A stretch of DNA of 8,961 bases from Spongiicolonus versatilis (lineage in GTDB: Bacteria; Pseudomonadota; Gammaproteobacteria; Arenicellales; Spongiicolonaceae), in the NCBI GenBank assembly GCA_028286165.1, contig JAPYMU010000208.1, positions 1-8,961 of the forward strand, given 5' to 3'. Under the pieces are notes generated by a model, which made no database searches, was not told the origin of the DNA, and worked only from the letters and a program-made list of their open reading frames with translations. Below, piece by piece: positions 5,737 through 8,961 of the stretch. Within the stretch, counting starts at the first letter, position 1. Each line of letters starts with the position of its first letter. Both the position numbers and the translations under genes were made by a program.

Positions 5737-7698
5737 ATGGACGCGAAAATCATCTGGCTGTTTGTCTTTGTATTGTTGTACTGGGCATACTGCATTTACT
5801 GGGGCGTGAAGTGCGCGATGAGCGCGCGGACCGCCAGTGACTTCTTCATCGCCGGCCGCCGGATATCCATTTGGGTGTTTGTGCTGGCCGCAACGGCGAC
5901 CTCATTCTCCGGGTGGACTTTCATGGGGCATCCGGGTTTGTTGTACCGCGACGGCTTTCAATACGCCTACGCCTCGTTCTACGCCATCACCATTCCGTTC
6001 ACCGGCGTCATGTTTCTGAAACGCCAGTGGATCCTCGGCAAGCGCTTCGGCTTTGTCACCCCCGGCGAGATGCTCGCCCATTACTTCCGCTCCGACATCA
6101 TCCGCATTTTGGTGGTGCTGGTGGCGTTGTGCTTCTCGGTGCCGTATCTGGGCATCCAGTTGCGCGCCTCCGGCTTCCTGTTCAACGTGCTGACCGATGA
6201 CCTGCTCAGCGTCAATGTCGGCATGTGGCTGCTGTCGGCGGTGGTCATCCTGTATGTTGCCAGCGGCGGCCTGCGCGCGGTGGCCTACGTGGACACGCTG
6301 CAGTGCGTGCTGCTGGCGGCCGGCATCATCATTGTCGGCATCATCGCCATCAACTACGTGGGCGGCTTTGAGCAGTTGAACCGCGGCATCGCCGCATTGG
6401 CCGAGTTTGACTCCAAGCTGACGCCCGACGGTTACAGCCACTACGTCGCCATTCCCGGCGTCATCCAATTCGTCTCCAACGGCCCCAGCGCCGTGGGCGG
6501 GGCGTGGACCGGCATCATGATCCTCACCTACATGTTCGCGTTGATGGGCATCCAGTCATCGCCGGCGTTCACCATGTGGGCTTTCTCCAACAACAACCCG
6601 GCGCCGTTTGCGCCGCAGCAGGTGTGGGCCTCGTCCTTTGGCATCGGCTTCATCCTGTTCGTGTTCACCGCCTTCCAGGGCCTCGGCGGCCACCTGCTGG
6701 GTGCCGACACCGCCTTCACCGCCGACTCGCCGGAGCATGTGAACAACGTGCTCGGCCTTGGCCTCGGCGGCGGCGACCTGATGCAGGCGGCCGGCAAGCA
6801 GGGCATGCTGGTGCCGCAGTTAATCCACCTGATGCAGGATACTGCGCCGTGGCTGGTGGGCCTGCTGTCGGTGTGCGCGCTGGCCGCCATGCAGTCCACC
6901 GGCGCCGCCTACATGTCCACCGCCGGCGGCATGCTGACCCGCGACATCCTGAAGCATTTCTTCTCCCATGACCTGAGCCACGAGCGCCAGGTGTGGTTCG
7001 GCCGCATCGGCGTCATTGTCATTGTCGGCGCCGCCCTGGTGGTGGCCACCACCACTACCGACGCGCTGGTGCTGCTCGGCGGCCTGGCGGTGGCTTTCGG
7101 TTTTCAGATGTGGCCGGCATTGCTGGCGGTGTGCTACTGGCCGTGGTTGACCCGCGCCGGCGTCACCATCGGCCTCGCCGCCGGCTTGGTGGCGGTGGTG
7201 TGCACCGAGACCATCGGCCAGAACCTCGGCATCACCGCCTGGGGCAGATGGCCGCTGACCATCCACTCGGCCGGCTGGGGCATCCTCTTCAATCTCGGCC
7301 TGGCGGTGGCGATCTCGGCCATGACCCAGGACGAAAGCGACCACCAGCACAAGATGAAGTACCACGAATACCTGCGCCAGCGCGCCGCCCTGCCCGAGGA
7401 GAAAAAGGGCCTGGTGCCGGCGGCGTGGATCATCACCCTGGTGTGGTTTTTCTTCGCCATCGGCCCCGGCGCCGTCATTGGCAACACCATCTTCGGCGAC
7501 CCCAACGACTACAACTCGTGGATCTTCGGCATGCCCTCCATCTGGGCGTGGCAGATTCTGTGGTGGGCGCTGGGCGTGTTCATGATGTGGTTTCTGGCCT
7601 ACAAAATGGGCATGTCCACGGTGCCGGAGCAGGAGGTGGAGGCGCTCTACGAGGATGTGGGCGACGAGCACGAAGCCACCGGCTCCATCCACCAGTAA
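5737..7698 (+). CDS. Sodium:solute symporter family transporter
   Basis: Inner-membrane secondary transporter of the SSS family (LeuT fold), 653 residues, longer than the roughly 500 residues typical of PutP or PanF. It has many hydrophobic segments, beginning with 5-25, 43-60 and 76-95 and ending with 560-585 and 600-622. Family marks are DFFIAGRRI (35-43), SGGLRAVAYVDTLQ (176-189) and LSVCALAAMQSTGAAYMSTAGGMLTRDI (377-404), where S387/T388 fall in the helix that in known members supplies Na+ site ligands. Unusual parts are a loop at 207-240, a Gly-rich stretch GLGLGGGD around 340-347, a charged His-rich loop (533-557, QDESDHQHKMKYHEYLRQR) and an acidic C-terminal tail (630-653). The start is fixed by an AGGAGG-type site. 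A strong terminator follows and two small membrane-associated genes lie beyond it. The substrate cannot be read from the sequence; organic acids, amino acids or osmolytes are all possible. Confidence 0.93.
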   Translation: MDAKIIWLFVFVLLYWAYCIYWGVKCAMSARTASDFFIAGRRISIWVFVLAATATSFSGWTFMGHPGLLYRDGFQYAYASFYAITIPFTGVMFLKRQWILGKRFGFVTPGEMLAHYFRSDIIRILVVLVALCFSVPYLGIQLRASGFLFNVLTDDLLSVNVGMWLLSAVVILYVASGGLRAVAYVDTLQCVLLAAGIIIVGIIAINYVGGFEQLNRGIAALAEFDSKLTPDGYSHYVAIPGVIQFVSNGPSAVGGAWTGIMILTYMFALMGIQSSPAFTMWAFSNNNPAPFAPQQVWASSFGIGFILFVFTAFQGLGGHLLGADTAFTADSPEHVNNVLGLGLGGGDLMQAAGKQGMLVPQLIHLMQDTAPWLVGLLSVCALAAMQSTGAAYMSTAGGMLTRDILKHFFSHDLSHERQVWFGRIGVIVIVGAALVVATTTTDALVLLGGLAVAFGFQMWPALLAVCYWPWLTRAGVTIGLAAGLVAVVCTETIGQNLGITAWGRWPLTIHSAGWGILFNLGLAVAISAMTQDESDHQHKMKYHEYLRQRAALPEEKKGLVPAAWIITLVWFFFAIGPGAVIGNTIFGDPNDYNSWIFGMPSIWAWQILWWALGVFMMWFLAYKMGMSTVPEQEVEALYEDVGDEHEATGSIHQ

Positions 7699-7724
7699 CC
7701 GGCCGGGCCCCCTGGCCTGAACCG

Positions 7725-7772
7725 ACGCGGGCGGCGTATCTTCCGGTGCGTCGTCCGCGTTTTTTTGTTTTT
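7725..7772 (+). terminator. Intrinsic terminator after the symporter gene
   Basis: The arms ACGCGGGCGGCG (7725-7736) and CGTCGTCCGCGT (7749-7760) pair over 12 bp in RNA, with two G-U pairs and a 12-nt loop. They run straight into seven T, a G and five more T (7760-7772). It lies 27 bp after the symporter stop, and its T run ends 8 bp before the GTG of the next gene. Confidence 0.88.
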
Positions 7773-7779
7773 CCGCGCC

Positions 7780-7998
7780 GTGGCTCATTTCTGGATTTCC
7801 GTGCTGGTCCTGGCCGCGCTGCTGGTGTGGCCGGCCGGCAAATTGATCTGGGTGCTCAGTGTCCGCCGCCTGCAGCGCCGGCAGCGGCGCGAGTTATCGG
7901 CCGAGGAGGCCGAAGGCCAGCGCGGCCGCGCCTACTTCATCGCGGTGCTCGTGTGTTTTGTTTTTTCGCTGCTGTTTAATTATTCGCTGTTGCGCTGA
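7780..7998 (+). CDS. Small two-helix membrane protein of unknown function
   Basis: A 72-residue protein from GTG 7780. Two hydrophobic segments (about 3-27, HFWISVLVLAALLVWPAGKL, and 53-70, YFIAVLVCFVFSLLFNY) flank a highly charged stretch rich in Arg and Glu (29-51, with RRLQRRQRRE and SAEEAEG). The basic cluster after helix 1 predicts a cytoplasmic loop and a hairpin topology. I do not recognise the family. An in-frame TTG at 7765 lies inside the terminator T run, so GTG 7780 is preferred, although neither has a Shine-Dalgarno. The TPR gene begins a few bases after its stop, so the two are probably one unit. Transcription must come by read-through of the terminator or from a promoter I cannot see. 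The coding call rests on the coherent hydrophobic/charged pattern and tight spacing. Confidence 0.7.
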   Translation: MAHFWISVLVLAALLVWPAGKLIWVLSVRRLQRRQRRELSAEEAEGQRGRAYFIAVLVCFVFSLLFNYSLLR

Positions 7999-8006
7999 GG
8001 GTGAGT

Positions 8007-8585
8007 GTGGACCCGCGCCTGTACACTTTTCTTAAAACCACCGCGCTGCTGATGGTGGCGCTGTTTGTGGGCTGGTCGCTGTGGGACAGTTTTCTCAAGC
8101 CCGGTACGCCCGGCGACGCCGCCTGGCACAGCGGCAACAATTTATTTGAGGACGGCCGCTACGAGCGCGCGCTGGCCGGCTACGCCGAGGCGCTGGCGCA
8201 AAACCCGGCGCACATTCACGCCCTGCGCGGCTACGCCCGCGCCCTGGCCCAACTCGGCCGCCACCAGAAGGCGCTGGCGGCGTTCAACGAGGCCATCGCG
8301 CGCGAGCCGGGCTTCGCCTTCACCTACGCCAACCGGGGCATCCTCCGCGACCGCATGGGCGAGCACCGGGCGGCGCTGGCCGACTACGAAAAAGCGCTGG
8401 AGTTAAACCCGGAAACCGGCAAGGGACCGAACTGGCTGACCCGCTTCCTCCGCCTGCAGACGGAAAAACCGCCCGGCATCGCCGACCGCGCGCGCTACCT
8501 GCGCGCCGAGTTGGCCAAACCGGAAGGACAGAGAATTCTGCGCCTGCCCGCGCTGGACGAGCAGCAGCGCAGTTATAAACAATGA
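8007..8585 (+). CDS. Membrane-anchored TPR protein
   Basis: About 192 residues. One N-terminal transmembrane segment (about 8-27, TFLKTTALLMVALFVGWSLW) is followed by about three tetratricopeptide repeats: AAWHSGNNLFEDGRYERALAGYAEALAQNP, then IHALRGYARALAQLGRHQKALAAFNEAIAREP, then FAFTYANRGILRDRMGEHRAALADYEKALELNP. A charged, repeat-free tail of about 55 residues closes the protein. With an uncleaved anchor the TPRs probably face the periplasm, as inferred from the N-terminal hydrophobic helix; they would serve as a protein-binding scaffold. GTG 8007 is chosen because GAGG (7997-8000) lies 6 nt upstream as a Shine-Dalgarno. GTG 8001, two codons earlier and 2 nt after the previous stop, is equally open. 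Its partner is probably the small membrane protein before it and possibly the symporter. TPR identity is strong; role is unknown. Confidence 0.88.
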   Translation: MDPRLYTFLKTTALLMVALFVGWSLWDSFLKPGTPGDAAWHSGNNLFEDGRYERALAGYAEALAQNPAHIHALRGYARALAQLGRHQKALAAFNEAIAREPGFAFTYANRGILRDRMGEHRAALADYEKALELNPETGKGPNWLTRFLRLQTEKPPGIADRARYLRAELAKPEGQRILRLPALDEQQRSYKQ

Positions 8586-8601
8586 CGGTGAGGGTGAAGG
8601 T

Positions 8602-8766
8602 TCACCAAACCTCCAGCACATCCACCAGCAGCACGCGAAAAAAAAACAGCAATGCAATCGCCCCGAACAGCAGGCGCACCGTATCCGACTCGCCATCAGC
8701 ATCACGCCAGGTCAGCCCATGCCATGCAACCGCGGCGGTGACCAGCAGAAAAATCCAGTCACTCAT
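8602..8766 (-). CDS. 54-residue membrane protein, unknown function
   Basis: A short gene that length cut-offs would miss. From ATG 8766 it reads MSDWIFLLVTAAVAWHGLTW, then a polar charged turn (RDADGESD, 21-28), then a second hydrophobic segment (about 30-52, rich in Leu, Phe and Val), ending LEVW and TGA (8604-8602). GGGGAG lies about 8 nt before the ATG as a Shine-Dalgarno. Two hydrophobic helices around an acidic loop are coherent in this frame only; the other minus-strand frame here gives a Cys/Trp-rich product. A run of nine T in the coding strand (plus-strand A 8638-8646) encodes FFF. It converges on the TPR gene with 16 bp between stops. I do not recognise the family. It could be an orphan of the same membrane system. 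Confidence 0.6.
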   Translation of the reverse strand: MSDWIFLLVTAAVAWHGLTWRDADGESDTVRLLFGAIALLFFFRVLLVDVLEVW

Positions 8767-8776
8767 TGGGCAGGCT

Positions 8777-8821
8777 CCCCAACCGCGCCGTGAAGATGGT
8801 GGCGGCGGGCGGGGGTTTTTT
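8777..8821 (+). terminator. Possible intrinsic terminator for the plus strand
   Basis: CCCC (8777-8780) pairs with GGGG (8812-8815). After a 2x2 mismatch, CCGCGCCG (8783-8790) pairs with CGGCGGG (8803-8809) with one bulged base, and six T follow (8816-8821). It would stop transcripts running on from the TPR gene past the minus-strand small gene. The stem is imperfect and the region is G-rich. Confidence 0.4.
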
Positions 8822-8913
8822 GTTGTTGTGCACTCATTGCGGCCATCGTCGGATAAGCGGTGGCGGGGCGCGCCATTTTACCCCAAGCCGACGGCGTCGC
8901 GGCCGTTGCGCAT

Positions 8914-8923
8914 GTGATACGCT
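8914..8923 (+). promoter_or_regulatory. Possible extended -10 for the right-edge gene
   Basis: TGTGATACGCT (8913-8923) differs at two positions from TGTGCTATGCT (5649-5659), the candidate symporter -10. Read as TG-A-TACGCT it would start transcription at about 8930, directly at ATG 8931, giving a leaderless message. No -35 or Shine-Dalgarno is seen. Confidence 0.3.
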
Positions 8924-8930
8924 TACCGCC

Positions 8931-8961
8931 ATGTCTGTTCACTTTCCTGAGAATCTACCTC
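8931..8961 (+). CDS. Start of an unidentified gene (3' partial)
   Basis: ATG 8931 opens a frame reading MSVHFPENLP to the right edge. Ten residues are too few to identify a family. Support is the clean ATG after a 164-bp non-coding stretch and a possible -10 element 7 bp upstream. No Shine-Dalgarno is present, which fits the leaderless pattern proposed for other genes here. Confidence 0.45.
   Translation, partial: MSVHFPENLP

Noticed and set aside
6820..7788. Long minus-strand frame opposite the symporter gene
   Set aside because: His/Gly/Arg-rich shadow of the symporter reading frame with no motif or ribosome binding site.
1..8961. tRNA, rRNA, CRISPR array, insertion sequence, prophage or defence genes
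   Set aside because: None of the expected motifs, repeats or protein families was seen on either strand.

Overview
The window is GC-rich DNA (roughly two-thirds G+C by eye) with dense, short-spaced genes. Its content points to a proteobacterium, most likely a gammaproteobacterium. The evidence is a YafS-like methyltransferase next to rnhA and dnaQ, a DUF1244 domain, molybdopterin synthase subunits, and a DnaQ with a proteobacterial-type C-terminus. I cannot name a genus.

Layout. (1) Bases 1-1276: the end of a class III (glutamate-1-semialdehyde aminomutase-like) aminotransferase gene, entering from the left edge. (2) 1308-2920: an EF-G-like GTPase gene (FusA2 type) that loses its 3' end inside domain V. 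(3) 2921-3777, minus strand: moaD followed by moaE, which overlap by 4 bp. MoaE runs in frame into a DUF1244 domain whose own C-terminus is missing. The EF-G and DUF1244 genes converge and break off at the same few bases. (4) 3805-5617: methyltransferase, rnhA and dnaQ in the conserved order. The methyltransferase lacks its C-terminal end and rnhA lacks its 5' third, again at one shared point. (5) 5737-7698: a large sodium:solute symporter gene with a strong ribosome binding site and a very good intrinsic terminator. (6) 7780-8585: a small two-helix membrane protein and a membrane-anchored TPR protein, just past that terminator. (7) 8602-8766, minus strand: a 54-residue membrane protein gene. 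(8) 8931 to the right edge: the first codons of another gene.

The most striking feature is the pair of gene-to-gene junctions at about 2919 and about 4518-4545. At each one, both flanking genes are cut and no intergenic sequence remains. This fits either small deletions in a degenerating (for example symbiont) genome or assembly errors. Read coverage would decide between them.

Other points of interest are the MoaE-DUF1244 fusion, a dispersed GAGGGTGA repeat that also encodes an acidic Gly/Glu tail on DnaQ, starts that look leaderless (3805, 3777, 8931), and the symporter / small membrane protein / TPR cluster. No tRNA, rRNA, CRISPR array, insertion sequence or defence system is visible.
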